64,000 bases of DNA from an uncultured Pseudoxanthomonas sp. Lineage in GTDB: Bacteria; Pseudomonadota; Gammaproteobacteria; Xanthomonadales; Xanthomonadaceae. The stretch is from the NCBI RefSeq assembly GCF_946886695.1, contig NZ_CAMPJD010000007.1, positions 34,285 through 98,284 on the forward strand, read 5' to 3'. The translations under genes and the position numbers were made by a program. Below, piece after piece: positions 1-10,446 of this stretch; within the stretch, counting starts at the first letter, position 1, and each line of letters starts with the position of its first letter. The notes below the pieces were generated by a model, which worked only from the letters and a program-made list of their open reading frames with translations, was not told the DNA's origin and did no database searches.

Positions 1-298
1 TTACTCCGGCTATCCGGACTGCCGCCCGGAATTCATCGAAGCCTTCGAGAAGCTCGCCAACCTGGCCACCAAGGCGGGTGTCGAGGGGGCGGGCCTGCGC
101 ATCCAGGCGCCGCTGCTGCACATGAGCAAGGCCGATATCGTGCGCGAGGGTGTGCGGCTGGGCGTCGACTTCGCGCAGACGGTGTCCTGCTACCAGGCCG
201 ATGGGCAGGGCCGCGCCTGTGGCCACTGCGATGCGTGCCGCCTGCGCGCCGCGGGTTTCGCCGATGCCGGCGTGCCGGACCCCACGCACTACGCGTGA
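1..298 (+). CDS. queC: 7-cyano-7-deazaguanine synthase, C-terminal part
   Basis: The C-terminal ~98 residues of QueC, cut by the left window edge; the reading frame starts at base 2 and stops at TGA 296-298. QueC converts 7-carboxy-7-deazaguanine to preQ0 using ATP and ammonia, in the queuosine pathway in the cytoplasm. The visible part has the family's C-terminal zinc site: a Cys in VSCYQ followed by the cluster ACGHCDAC. In xanthomonads queC commonly precedes tRNA-Lys at the end of a tol-pal-queE-queC block, which fits the tRNA 74 bp downstream. Identification is firm; the ATP pyrophosphatase motif lies outside the window. Confidence 0.93.
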   Translation, partial: YSGYPDCRPEFIEAFEKLANLATKAGVEGAGLRIQAPLLHMSKADIVREGVRLGVDFAQTVSCYQADGQGRACGHCDACRLRAAGFADAGVPDPTHYA

Positions 299-372
299 AC
301 CGGGCGGGTTTCGCCCCATCGCGGACGATGCGTTAGAATGCGCGTCCCGGTGCAAGGCCGGGATGCGTTCCC

Positions 373-448
373 GGGCCGTTAGCTCAGTCGGTAGAGCAGA
401 AGACTTTTAATCTTTTGGTCGAAGGTTCGAATCCTTCACGGCCCACCA
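373..448 (+). tRNA. tRNA-Lys (anticodon UUU)
   Basis: A complete 76-nt cloverleaf. The acceptor strands GGGCCGT (373-379) and ACGGCCC (438-444) pair, discriminator A is at 445 and CCA is encoded at 446-448. The D-arm contains AGCTCAGTCGGTAGAGC. The anticodon stem AAGA/TCTT flanks loop CTTTTAA with TTT at 406-408. The T-arm carries GGTTCGAATCC. It is nearly identical to E. coli tRNA-Lys. The encoded CCA and unbroken stems indicate a functional gene. Confidence 0.97.
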
Positions 449-509
449 CGCACATCCCGCCGCGTCATCATCGCGCCGAATTCGCGTCGGCGCCCGCGAG
501 GAAATCGGC

Positions 510-1622
510 GTGACCACGGCAGCGCGTGACTGGACGGCGCAGGCGATCCAGCGCATCGAAGCGGACTTCAACCGGTCCGCCGATACCCACCTTATCCCGC
601 TGCCGTTGCCTGGTTTTCCCGGCATCGACGTCTATCTCAAGGACGAATCCAGCCATCCGACCGGAAGCCTGAAGCACCGGCTGGCGCGCTCGCTGTTCCT
701 GTACTCGCTGGCGAATGGCTGGCTGCGCGAGGGCGCGCCGGTGATCGAGGCGTCCAGCGGCTCGACGGCCGTGTCCGAAGCCTATTTCGCGCGGCTGCTG
801 GGGCTGCCGTTCATCGCCGTGATGCCGTCGTCCACGTCGCCGGACAAGGTCGCCGCGATCCAGTTCCAGGGCGGTCGCTGCCATCTGGTCGAGGAGGCGG
901 GCGCGATCAACGCCGTATCGCGGCAACTCGCGCGCGAGACCGGGGGCCATTTCATGGATCAGTTCACCTATGCCGAACGCGCCACCGACTGGCGCGCTAA
1001 CAACAACATCGCCGAATCCATCTTCAAACAGATGGAGGCCGAGCCGCATCCGGTCCCGGCATGGATCGTGTGCAGTCCGGGCACCGGCGGAACCAGTGCC
1101 ACGCTGGGGCGTTACGTGCGCTACCGCCGGCATCCGACGCGCGTGCTGTGCGCGGACCCGGAGCATTCGGTGTTCTTCGACCAGTACCGGGGCGCGTGCG
1201 GGGGCTGCGATGACACCACGCTGACCTGCGGGCGCGGCTCCGGCATCGAAGGCATCGGTCGCCCGCACTGCGAACCGAGCTTCATCCCGGCTTGCATCGA
1301 TGCAATGCTCAAGGTGCCGGATGCGCTGAGCCTGGGCGCCATGCGCCATGTCAGCGCGGTGCTGGGGCGGCGCGTGGGCGGATCAACCGGCACCAATTTC
1401 GTCGGCATCCTCGCGGCCGCCGCGCGCATGCGCGACGAAGGCCTGGCTGGCTCCATCGTCAGCATCCTGTGCGACAGCGGTGAACGCTACGCGCATAGCT
1501 ACTACAACCGGGACTGGTATCTGGAGCGCGGCATCCCCATCGTGGAGAGCGACGATGCCATCGCTGCGGCCGTTGCCGGACGCGGGCTGCCCCCGCTGGC
1601 GCAGGCCGACTGGCCGAACTGA
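510..1622 (+). CDS. PLP-dependent cysteine synthase-family enzyme (Cds1-like cysteine desulfhydrase?)
   Basis: A 370-residue fold-type II PLP enzyme. GTG start at 510 follows a GAGG at 498-501. The Schiff-base lysine should be K55 in HPTGSLKHR. The substrate loop is SSGST (82-86), where CysK/CysM have SGNT-type loops, and the PLP phosphate loop is GTGGT (191-195). The [20 protein letters not shown] block resembles actinobacterial L-cysteine desulfhydrase Cds1 more than CysK or CysM, so cysteine breakdown to H2S, pyruvate and ammonia is a plausible role. That is inference; an O-acetylserine-using synthase remains possible. A Cys-rich stretch (CGGC and a Cys ten residues later, ~230-240) is unusual for CysK. 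It is followed 24 bp later by prlC on the same strand. Confidence 0.75.
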   Translation: MTTAARDWTAQAIQRIEADFNRSADTHLIPLPLPGFPGIDVYLKDESSHPTGSLKHRLARSLFLYSLANGWLREGAPVIEASSGSTAVSEAYFARLLGLPFIAVMPSSTSPDKVAAIQFQGGRCHLVEEAGAINAVSRQLARETGGHFMDQFTYAERATDWRANNNIAESIFKQMEAEPHPVPAWIVCSPGTGGTSATLGRYVRYRRHPTRVLCADPEHSVFFDQYRGACGGCDDTTLTCGRGSGIEGIGRPHCEPSFIPACIDAMLKVPDALSLGAMRHVSAVLGRRVGGSTGTNFVGILAAAARMRDEGLAGSIVSILCDSGERYAHSYYNRDWYLERGIPIVESDDAIAAAVAGRGLPPLAQADWPN

Positions 1623-1646
1623 TCTCCCATTGCAGAAGGTATTCCC

Positions 1647-3674
1647 ATGACCAATCCGTTGCTCGACTTCTCAGGCCTGCCGCGTTTCGACGCGATCCGG
1701 CCGGAGCACATCGCGCCTGCCATCGACCAGTTGCTGGCCGAGGCCGATGCGGCCGTGAGAGCGGCGGAAGCCGTTGCCCCGGTGACGTGGGATGCATTCG
1801 TCGTGCCGCTGGATGACGCCACCGAGCGCCTGGCCCGCGCCTGGAACCAGGTGACGCACCTGGAAGCGGTGGCGAATACCCCCGCGCTTCGCAGCGCCTA
1901 CAACACCCAGTTGCCCAAGGTGACGCGCTTCTGGAGCGCACTGGGGCAGAACCTGGCGCTGTACCGCCAGTATCGCGCATTGGCGGACGCACCCGAAGCG
2001 GCGCAATACGGTGAAGCACGCCGCAAGGTGTTGGACAATGCCTTGCGCGACTTCCGCCTGGGCGGCGCGGAGTTGCCGGACGCACAGAAGGCACGCTTCG
2101 CCGAAGTGAAGGAGGAACTCGCCGGCCTGTCGGCGACGTTCTCGCAGAACGTGCTCGACGCCACCGACGAGTACGAATTCTGGATCAAGGACAAGCAGCA
2201 CCTCGGAGGCCTGCCGGCGGACGTGGTGGCCGCAGCGCGCGCCGCGGCCAAGGCCGACGACGAGCCGGGCTGGAAGTTCACCCTGCAGATGCCGTGCTTT
2301 CTGCCGGTGCAGGCGTACGCGGATGACCGCGCGCTGCGCGAGACGCTGTACCACGCCAACGCCGTGCGCGCATCGGAGCTCGCCGACAACGCGGCGCTGG
2401 ACAATTCCACGCTGATCGACCGCATCCTCGCGTTGCGCGCGGAACTGGCCACGCTGCTTGGCTTCGGCAGTTATGCGGAATACTCGCTGGCGACCAAGAT
2501 GGCCGATACCCCGGACGAAGTGCTGCAGTTCCTGCGTGACCTGGCCGCACGTGCCAAGCCGCATGCGCAGCGCGACCGAGAGGAGCTGGAGGACTTCGCG
2601 CGCGAGCAGCTCGGCCTGGAAACCGTCGAAGCCTGGGACCTGGCCTACGCCAGCGAGAAACTGAAGCAGGCGCGCTACAGCTTCTCCGCGCAGGAGGTGA
2701 AGCAGTACTTCACCGAGCCGGCGGTGCTGGCGGGCCTGTTCGGCGTGATCGGCGATCTGTATGGCCTGCGCGTCGCGCAGGACCAGGCGCCGACCTGGCA
2801 TCCCGACGTTCGCTTCTACCGGCTTATCGATGGCGACGGCACGCTGGTGGGCCAGTTCTATCTCGATCTGTATGCCCGCGAGGGCAAGCGGGGTGGCGCA
2901 TGGATGGACGACTGCCGCAACCGTCGCGATACCACCCGTGGCGCACAGACGCCGATCGTCTACCTGGTCTGCAACTTCGGCAAGGGCATGGACGGCAAGC
3001 CGGCCACCTTCAGCCACAACGACGTGACGACGCTGTTCCACGAGATGGGTCACGGCCTGCACCAGTTGCTCACGCAGGTGGGCGAGCTGAGCATCGCCGG
3101 CATCAATGGCGTGGAATGGGATGCGGTGGAGTTGCCCAGCCAGTTCATGGAGAACTTCTGCTGGGAATGGGAGCGCGTGCAGGCGATGACCGCGCACGTG
3201 GATACCGGTGAGCCGCTGCCGCGCGCGCTGTTCGACAGGATGGTCGAAGCCAAGAACTACCAGAGTGGCATGGCCACCGTGCGACAACTGGAGTTTGGTC
3301 TGTTCGACATGCAGCTTCACAGTGGCTTCGATGCCGCCTCCGACAGCGTGCTCGCAGTGCTGGATCGCGTGCGCGGAGAAGTGGCGGTGAACCACCCGCC
3401 GGCGTGGAATCGCTTCCCCCACCAGTTCAGCCACATCTTCGCCGGCGGCTACGGGGCGGGCTACTACAGCTATAAGTGGGCCGAGGTGCTCAGCGCCGAT
3501 GCCTACGCGGCCTTCGAGGAGGCGCCGGCCCAGGTCGCCGACACCGGCGCGCGGTTCCGCCATGAAGTCCTGGCGCGCGGCGGCAGCCGCAGTGCGGCCG
3601 AGAATTTCCGTGCCTTCCGCGGTCGTGCGCCGCGCATCGACGCCCTGTTGCGGCACTCCGGCATGGCGGGCTGA
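1647..3674 (+). CDS. prlC: oligopeptidase A (M3 family zinc metallopeptidase)
   Basis: A 675-residue cytosolic thimet-type oligopeptidase; the family cleaves short peptides, including degraded signal peptides. The zinc motif is HEMGH, with H465 and H469 as ligands and E466 as the general base. The third ligand should be a glutamate ~25-30 residues on, in the VELPSQFMEN segment. Length matches E. coli OpdA (680). There is no signal peptide. ATG start at 1647. The C-terminal HQFSHIFAGGYGAGYYSYKW block contains the substrate-binding Tyr/Gly loop of M3 enzymes. The gene is complete and may be cotranscribed with the PLP enzyme upstream. Confidence 0.93.
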   Translation: MTNPLLDFSGLPRFDAIRPEHIAPAIDQLLAEADAAVRAAEAVAPVTWDAFVVPLDDATERLARAWNQVTHLEAVANTPALRSAYNTQLPKVTRFWSALGQNLALYRQYRALADAPEAAQYGEARRKVLDNALRDFRLGGAELPDAQKARFAEVKEELAGLSATFSQNVLDATDEYEFWIKDKQHLGGLPADVVAAARAAAKADDEPGWKFTLQMPCFLPVQAYADDRALRETLYHANAVRASELADNAALDNSTLIDRILALRAELATLLGFGSYAEYSLATKMADTPDEVLQFLRDLAARAKPHAQRDREELEDFAREQLGLETVEAWDLAYASEKLKQARYSFSAQEVKQYFTEPAVLAGLFGVIGDLYGLRVAQDQAPTWHPDVRFYRLIDGDGTLVGQFYLDLYAREGKRGGAWMDDCRNRRDTTRGAQTPIVYLVCNFGKGMDGKPATFSHNDVTTLFHEMGHGLHQLLTQVGELSIAGINGVEWDAVELPSQFMENFCWEWERVQAMTAHVDTGEPLPRALFDRMVEAKNYQSGMATVRQLEFGLFDMQLHSGFDAASDSVLAVLDRVRGEVAVNHPPAWNRFPHQFSHIFAGGYGAGYYSYKWAEVLSADAYAAFEEAPAQVADTGARFRHEVLARGGSRSAAENFRAFRGRAPRIDALLRHSGMAG

Positions 3675-3746
3675 GCCGGCGGAATGTGGCCCGGGATGCC
3701 CTGGCGAGGGTGGTCCGGGCAGGGGTCTGGCGGGTTTGACCATGAC

Positions 3747-3760
3747 TGTAAACGTTTTCA
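3747..3760. promoter_or_regulatory. LacI-family operator upstream of the GH3 glucosidase
   Basis: TGTAAACGTTTTCA is an imperfect palindrome centred on CG. Its half-sites, TGTAAAC and the complement TGAAAAC, differ at one base. This is the architecture bound by LacI/GalR-family repressors that control sugar utilisation genes. It lies 45-59 bp before the glucosidase start, in an otherwise empty 131-bp gap, so carbohydrate-responsive repression is likely. No lacI-type gene is present in the window, so the regulator would act in trans. Confidence 0.6.
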
Positions 3761-3805
3761 TAATGGCTTCCCCGTAACACCTGCGTTCCCGGGAGGATCG
3801 CTTAC

Positions 3806-5986
3806 ATGCCGCATCAGCGAAGGATCGAGGGCCTGATCGCCGACATGACGCTGGAGGAGAAGATCGGCCAGCTCGGCGCCTTCGCCGATGCGCTGCGGCC
3901 GTTCGCCTTCGAGGTGAATCCGGAAACCTTCGCCCGTGATGCCGAGCAGGTGCGTGAGCAGATCCGCAGCGGCCGCGTGGGCGCGCTGTTCAATGGCGTG
4001 GGCGCGGCGGAAGGCCGCGAGGCGCAGCGCATCGCGGTGGAAGAGAGCCGGCTGGGTGTTCCGCTGCTGCTGGGCGCCGACGTGATCCACGGCATGCGGA
4101 CCGTGTTCCCGATTCCGCTGGGCGAAGCCGCCAGCTTCGAGCCGGACCTTGCCGAACGCACCGCGCGCGCGACCGCCAAGGAAGCCACTGCCGCCGGGAT
4201 CCACTGGACGTTCGCACCGATGGTCGACATCGCGCGCGACCAGCGCTGGGGCCGCGTGGCCGAAACTTCCGGCGAAGACGTCCATCTGTCGTGCGAGCTC
4301 GCGGCAGCGCGCGTGCGCGGCTTCCAGGGCACCGACCTGACCGCCCCCGATTCGCTGCTGACCACGCCCAAGCACTTCGCCGCCTATGGCGCCATCTCGG
4401 CCGGCCTGGACTACAACTTCGTGGACATGGCGCCGCAGACGCTGCGCGACGTGCACCTGCCGCCGTTCAAGGCCGCCATCGACGCCGGCGCGCTGACGCT
4501 GATGAGTTCGTTCAACGACATCAACGGCGTGCCGGCCTCGGCCAACCGCGAATTGCTGACCGACATCCTGCGCGGCGAATGGAAGTTCGAGGGCTTCGTG
4601 GTCTCCGACTACACCTCGGACCTGGAGCTGGTCGCGCATGGCTACGCCAGCGACGAAGCCGACGCGGCGCAAAAGGCGCTGTCGGCCGGCCTGGACATGA
4701 GCCTGCAGAGCGGCATCTATGCAGGCCATGTCGCCACGCTGGTCGAGCAGGGCCGGCTGACGATGGCCGAAGTGGACGAGGCGGTGCGGCGCGTACTGCA
4801 CGTAAAGGCTGCTGTTGGCTTGTTCGACGATCCCTACCGTTGCCTGGACGCGGAACGCGAAGCCGACCAGTCGCACATCCCCGTGCACGATGCACTGGCG
4901 CGAGACTGCGCGCGGCGCTCCATCGTGTTGCTCAAGAACGACGGCGACCTCTTGCCGCTGAAGAAGTCCGGCCAGCGCATCGCGCTGATCGGTCCGTTTG
5001 CGCAGGACACCGCCAACCTCGGTGGCTGCTGGAACATCTTCGGTGACGCTGCGCGCATGGTCGATCTGGAAACCGGGCTGCTCGCCGCGCTGGATGATCC
5101 ATCCGCGCTGACGGTGGTGCCGGGCAGCGGTATCGAGGAGGCTCTCGACGGTGGCATCGACGCCGCGGTCGCCGCTGCGCACGGTGCCGACGTGGTGTTG
5201 CTGGCCGTGGGCGAGCCGCACGAATTTTCCGGCGAAGCACAGTCGCGCACGCAGATCGTGCTGCCAGCCCCGCAGCAGCGGCTGGCGGAGGCGGTGGCCG
5301 CCACCGGCACGCCAGTCGTGGTGCTGCTGCGCAATGGCCGCGCGCTGGCGCTGGAGGGCGCGGTACGCGATGCGCAGGCGATCCTGGTCACCTGGTTCCT
5401 CGGTACGCAGACCGGGCCGGCGTTGGCCGACGTGGTGTTCGGCGACTACAGCCCGTCCGCGCGCCTGCCGGTGAGCTTCCCGCAGGATGCAGGCCAGCAG
5501 CCGTACTTCTACAACCATCCCGCCAGCGGGCGTCCCAACGTGCCCGGCACGCCTCGCGCCTTCCAGACGCGCTGGCGCGAGGTGACGCACGCCGCGCTGT
5601 ATCCGTTCGGCCACGGCCTGTCGTACACGCGCTTCGATTACGGTGTACCGCAGCTCAGCACCGGAGCGCTCGGCTGGGACGACACGCTGACCATCCGCAC
5701 CCGCATCACCAATGTCGGCACGCGCGAGGGGGAAGAAGTGGTGCAGCTCTACCTGCGCGACCGTACCGCCAGCCGCGTGCGGCCCGTGCGCGAATTGAAG
5801 CGTTTCCGCAAGATCACGCTGGCAGCGGGCGAATCGCAGGACGTGGAGTTCACCCTGACCCGTGCCGACGTGGAATTCCACGGCGTAGACAATCGTCCGG
5901 TGGCCGAGCCAGGCCTGTTCGACCTGTGGGTGGCGCCGTCGAGCGCCGTTGGCGAGGCGGTAGGTTTCGAACTGCTGCCGCGTTAG
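3806..5986 (+). CDS. bglX: beta-glucosidase, glycoside hydrolase family 3 (BglX-like)
   Basis: A 726-residue GH3 enzyme with the usual order: an N-terminal TIM barrel (from ADMTLEEKIGQLG), the nucleophile region GFVVSDYTSD with D268 as probable nucleophile, an alpha/beta sandwich (from RRSIVLLKNDGDLLPL), and a C-terminal FnIII-like domain (from ~residue 625). It should release beta-linked glucose or xylose from oligosaccharides. Unlike E. coli periplasmic BglX, the ATG start at 3806 is followed directly by the barrel with no signal peptide, suggesting cytoplasmic action on imported oligosaccharides. The start follows GGGAGGATC. The TAG stop at 5984-5986 overlaps the stop of the convergent gene by 3 bp. 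Confidence 0.9.
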   Translation: MPHQRRIEGLIADMTLEEKIGQLGAFADALRPFAFEVNPETFARDAEQVREQIRSGRVGALFNGVGAAEGREAQRIAVEESRLGVPLLLGADVIHGMRTVFPIPLGEAASFEPDLAERTARATAKEATAAGIHWTFAPMVDIARDQRWGRVAETSGEDVHLSCELAAARVRGFQGTDLTAPDSLLTTPKHFAAYGAISAGLDYNFVDMAPQTLRDVHLPPFKAAIDAGALTLMSSFNDINGVPASANRELLTDILRGEWKFEGFVVSDYTSDLELVAHGYASDEADAAQKALSAGLDMSLQSGIYAGHVATLVEQGRLTMAEVDEAVRRVLHVKAAVGLFDDPYRCLDAEREADQSHIPVHDALARDCARRSIVLLKNDGDLLPLKKSGQRIALIGPFAQDTANLGGCWNIFGDAARMVDLETGLLAALDDPSALTVVPGSGIEEALDGGIDAAVAAAHGADVVLLAVGEPHEFSGEAQSRTQIVLPAPQQRLAEAVAATGTPVVVLLRNGRALALEGAVRDAQAILVTWFLGTQTGPALADVVFGDYSPSARLPVSFPQDAGQQPYFYNHPASGRPNVPGTPRAFQTRWREVTHAALYPFGHGLSYTRFDYGVPQLSTGALGWDDTLTIRTRITNVGTREGEEVVQLYLRDRTASRVRPVRELKRFRKITLAAGESQDVEFTLTRADVEFHGVDNRPVAEPGLFDLWVAPSSAVGEAVGFELLPR

Positions 5987-6435
5987 CGGCGCGGCGTGCC
6001 GCGCATCATCGGCCCGCCGGGATAGGCATCGTAGGGGCCGTAGTAGCCGCCGGGACCGTCATAGCGGTCGACGTTGATGTTGAAGTTGAACGTGCGCGGC
6101 TTGCCTTCGTCGTTGTACGTGGTCTTGCACAGGTTGAGGTTGACCGCGTTGTAGGTGCTGCGGCCGTGCCCCTTGCTGTAGCCGATGCCGGTGGTCACGC
6201 TGCCCGAGACGCCGTCTCCGTCGTCATCGCCATACCAGACGCAGGGGTCGACGGGCGTTGTGGGTGCCGTCGATTTCGGTCGCGTCGGCCGGGTGTCGCC
6301 GTACCACGTGCCGGGCGGATCCTTGGCGTAGGCCGCTGCCTGCGGCAGGCTGAGGTCCAACGCCTCCGCACTCGACTGCGCCCACGCGGGCACGGTGGTC
6401 AGCAGGGCCAGCAGTGCGAGGGGCAGGGTCTTCAT
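5983..6435 (-). CDS. small secreted protein of unknown function with two WYGD motifs
   Basis: A 150-residue protein I do not recognise. It begins with a clear signal peptide, MKTLPLALLALLTTVPAWA, probably cleaved before QSS. The mature part has the tetrapeptide WYGD twice (GTWYGD and CVWYGDDDGDG), the second running into an acidic DDDGDG stretch that could bind calcium. There are only two cysteines (DPCVW and NLCKT), which could form one disulfide. The C-terminus is rich in Gly, Tyr and Pro (GGYYGPYDAYPGGPMM). The frame stays open upstream to 6792, but the signal peptide fixes the start at 6435. Its stop overlaps the stop of the convergent glucosidase gene. Probably periplasmic or secreted. 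Confidence 0.7.
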   Translation of the reverse strand: MKTLPLALLALLTTVPAWAQSSAEALDLSLPQAAAYAKDPPGTWYGDTRPTRPKSTAPTTPVDPCVWYGDDDGDGVSGSVTTGIGYSKGHGRSTYNAVNLNLCKTTYNDEGKPRTFNFNINVDRYDGPGGYYGPYDAYPGGPMMRGTPRR

Positions 6436-6538
6436 GGGGAATCCCGGAGCGGTGGTGCGCCGGGTGGCGGACCTGCATGGAAACCTAACAGCCGTGGATT
6501 GAATGCCGGCTGATGGCGGCGATCGGCGGTCGGGAACT

Positions 6539-8332
<1,794 letters not shown>

Positions 8333-8386
8333 GTCGCCTTCTTTCATTTCCACTCGAAATTCGATCGTTTCGCCAACGCGTTTATT

Positions 8387-10405
8387 CTATCGCACAACCC
8401 TCCAGTCGGCGCCCGTTCGCGGGTCGACCTTGAGCTGTTGGTTGTAGTTGGCCGATCTCCATATGACGTTCTGCCCATTGGAGGGATTGCGCCACAGGAG
8501 GTCGTCCTTCCCGTCACCGTCGTAGTCGCCGGCTGCCACGACCTGCCAGGCGAGGTTGGTCACGCTGGTGAGTGAGATCTTGCTGGTGGCATTGCCTCCC
8601 GGCCATAGCTCATTGGCTCCCGTGGTTGCATGGCGCCAGACCACGTCATCCCGGCCATCGCCGTCGAAGTCGCCGGATCCCGCGACTCTCCAGGCCGTCA
8701 TCGCCGGGGTCATCGGTTGCTGGGCTTCATAGTTGCCGGCTTTCCAGATGGTGTTGGCGCCCGTGCTGGTGTTGCGCCAAAGGACGTCGTCCCGACCATC
8801 GCCGTCGAAGTCGCCGATGTCCGCGACCTGCCACTTGTTTCCGGATACGCCCATTACGGATTGCTGCGTAGTCGAGTCTCCGGAATGCCAGATGACGTTG
8901 GCGCCGGTACTGGCGTTGCGCCAGAAAATGTCGTCCCTGCCATCGAAATTGAAGTCTCCTATCCCGGCCACCGCCCACTGGGTATTGGTAACGGTAGTGA
9001 CGGGAATCTGCCAGGCATAGTCGCCGCCTTTCCAGATGGCATTGGCGCCGGTGGTGCTGTTGCGCCACAGCAGGTCGGAAGAGCCGTCCCCATCGAAATC
9101 CCCGCGACCGGCGACGGTCCACGCCCTGTCCGTGACCGTGCGCAGGCTGCGCTGGGTCTGGGCGTTGGCCGAGTACCACAAGGAGCCCTGTCCGTTGCCC
9201 CGATTGTGCCAGGCAATGTCTGATCGCTCGTCGCCGTTGTAGTCGGCTGCAGCCCCGGACAGGCAAACGCCGAAATTGATCTGGACGCTGAGGCCGCCGG
9301 TCACGATGTCGTTGCATCCATCTCCGTTGAGGTCCCCCAAGGCCATGATGTTCGTCCCGTGGGTTGTACGGATGGGAGCAAGACGCTCGTGGCTCGCCAG
9401 TTGGCCGTTCACGGACATGTATCGCCCCACCGCAAACCAGCCAGAGTGGCTTACCAGGAGATCGTCGAGTCCATCACCATCGAGGTCTTGCACCAGGAGC
9501 ATTCCCGGACCGTCGTAGGTCTCCAGGCGCTTCGCGAGCGTAAAGCTTCCATTGCTGGTGCGCCTGTAAACGAGTATCCGTGGGCACGGCGAATTGCATG
9601 TCTTCGCGACGATTATCTCCAGCGATCCGTCGCCATCCGTGTCCATTGCCTCGATGGTATGGGAGTAGAGATCGACGTCTTCCGGGTACGGGTAAGCGTA
9701 TGCTGGCCAGAAGCCTCCCATCCGGTGGTTGGGGTATACGAAGAAGCTGTTGGTCATGCCCGATGCGATCAACATGTCCGGCCATCCGTCGCCTGTGACA
9801 TCTTTCAGTTGCACGTGGGATGCACTATTGAAATGGCCCAGCCCTGCCGTCTGGAAGCTGGTGGACGGCGCGAATCCTGATCGTGTGTTGTTGATGTAGA
9901 GGCTGGCAACGCCTTGGTGGTCCAGGCATGCGACGTCAGGGAATCCGTCGAGGTTCAGGTCGCCGGTGGCAGCGTAGGGACAGCCCGCATCGGATGCATA
10001 TGTAGTTGCACGGAACCCACCGTTGCCATCCCACGTGTATACGAGTAACCCGCGCTCAAGGCCGACGATGATTTCCTTTCTGCCATCGGCATTCAGATCG
10101 ACTGCTCGCGCGGTGGTGTAGTCGGCATTCCGCAGGGGGCCCTGTCGCATGCCCGTGCCGAGGCTGCCTGATGAGTTCTGCAGGTGAACCTGCAATTCAG
10201 GGGTGCCATCAAGGTTGAGCAAGAGGGCGAGATCTTCACGCCCGTCCCCATTCACGTCGCCGATAGTCACGGCGGGAGTGGCATTGAAGTCGAAGTAAAT
10301 CCAGGATTCCAGGAAATCGATGTGTCTCGCTGATGCATGCGCGGACAACAAAGCGCAAGCGATGAAGAGGGTGGCAGCAATCGCCGCCCTGATCGACGAC
10401 TTCAT
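8387..10405 (-). CDS. secreted FG-GAP/VCBS repeat protein 1
   Basis: A 672-residue exported protein. The signal peptide is about residues 1-26 (MKSSIRAAIAATLFIACALL then SAHASA). Residues ~27-385 form an FG-GAP type beta-propeller with several calcium loops of the DxNxDGxxD kind (DVNGDGRED, DLNLDGFPD, DVTGDGWPD, DTDGDGSLE, DLDGDGLDD, DLNGDGCND). Residues ~387-670 are six tandem ~48-residue repeats of the pattern WxVAGxGDFDGDGxxD, then LWRNxxTGANxIW. The frame extends to 10555, but the signal peptide fixes ATG 10405, 41 bp after the stop of its tandem paralogue. Bases 8396-9247 are almost identical to the same part of that paralogue. Function is unknown; such proteins are often surface or secreted calcium-binding adhesins or lectin-like proteins (inference). 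Confidence 0.8.
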   Translation of the reverse strand: MKSSIRAAIAATLFIACALLSAHASARHIDFLESWIYFDFNATPAVTIGDVNGDGREDLALLLNLDGTPELQVHLQNSSGSLGTGMRQGPLRNADYTTARAVDLNADGRKEIIVGLERGLLVYTWDGNGGFRATTYASDAGCPYAATGDLNLDGFPDVACLDHQGVASLYINNTRSGFAPSTSFQTAGLGHFNSASHVQLKDVTGDGWPDMLIASGMTNSFFVYPNHRMGGFWPAYAYPYPEDVDLYSHTIEAMDTDGDGSLEIIVAKTCNSPCPRILVYRRTSNGSFTLAKRLETYDGPGMLLVQDLDGDGLDDLLVSHSGWFAVGRYMSVNGQLASHERLAPIRTTHGTNIMALGDLNGDGCNDIVTGGLSVQINFGVCLSGAAADYNGDERSDIAWHNRGNGQGSLWYSANAQTQRSLRTVTDRAWTVAGRGDFDGDGSSDLLWRNSTTGANAIWKGGDYAWQIPVTTVTNTQWAVAGIGDFNFDGRDDIFWRNASTGANVIWHSGDSTTQQSVMGVSGNKWQVADIGDFDGDGRDDVLWRNTSTGANTIWKAGNYEAQQPMTPAMTAWRVAGSGDFDGDGRDDVVWRHATTGANELWPGGNATSKISLTSVTNLAWQVVAAGDYDGDGKDDLLWRNPSNGQNVIWRSANYNQQLKVDPRTGADWRVVR
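8396..9247. repeat. 852-bp direct repeat, copy 1 (shared 3' module of the FG-GAP genes)
   Basis: This segment matches 10456-11307 at a constant offset of 2060 bp. Reading both copies I saw one difference, T at 9221 against C at 11281. Identity stops at 8395 on one side and 9248 on the other. It covers all six ~48-residue repeats, whereas the 5' halves of the two genes are clearly diverged. The arrangement points to recent duplication or gene conversion. Confidence 0.95.
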
Positions 10406-10446
10406 CGTGGGCTTGAAAATGGAGTGACGGAGGGCGGAGTGTGCGA

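Noticed and set aside
1671..3761. Long minus-strand frames antisense to prlC and to the glucosidase (3758-5881)
   Set aside because: Both are mirror frames of clear enzymes, with no recognisable domain or ribosome-binding site.
8396..9247. Regular ~144-bp periodicity resembling a repeat array such as CRISPR
   Set aside because: The units are coding, similar rather than identical, and have no spacers; they encode six protein repeats.
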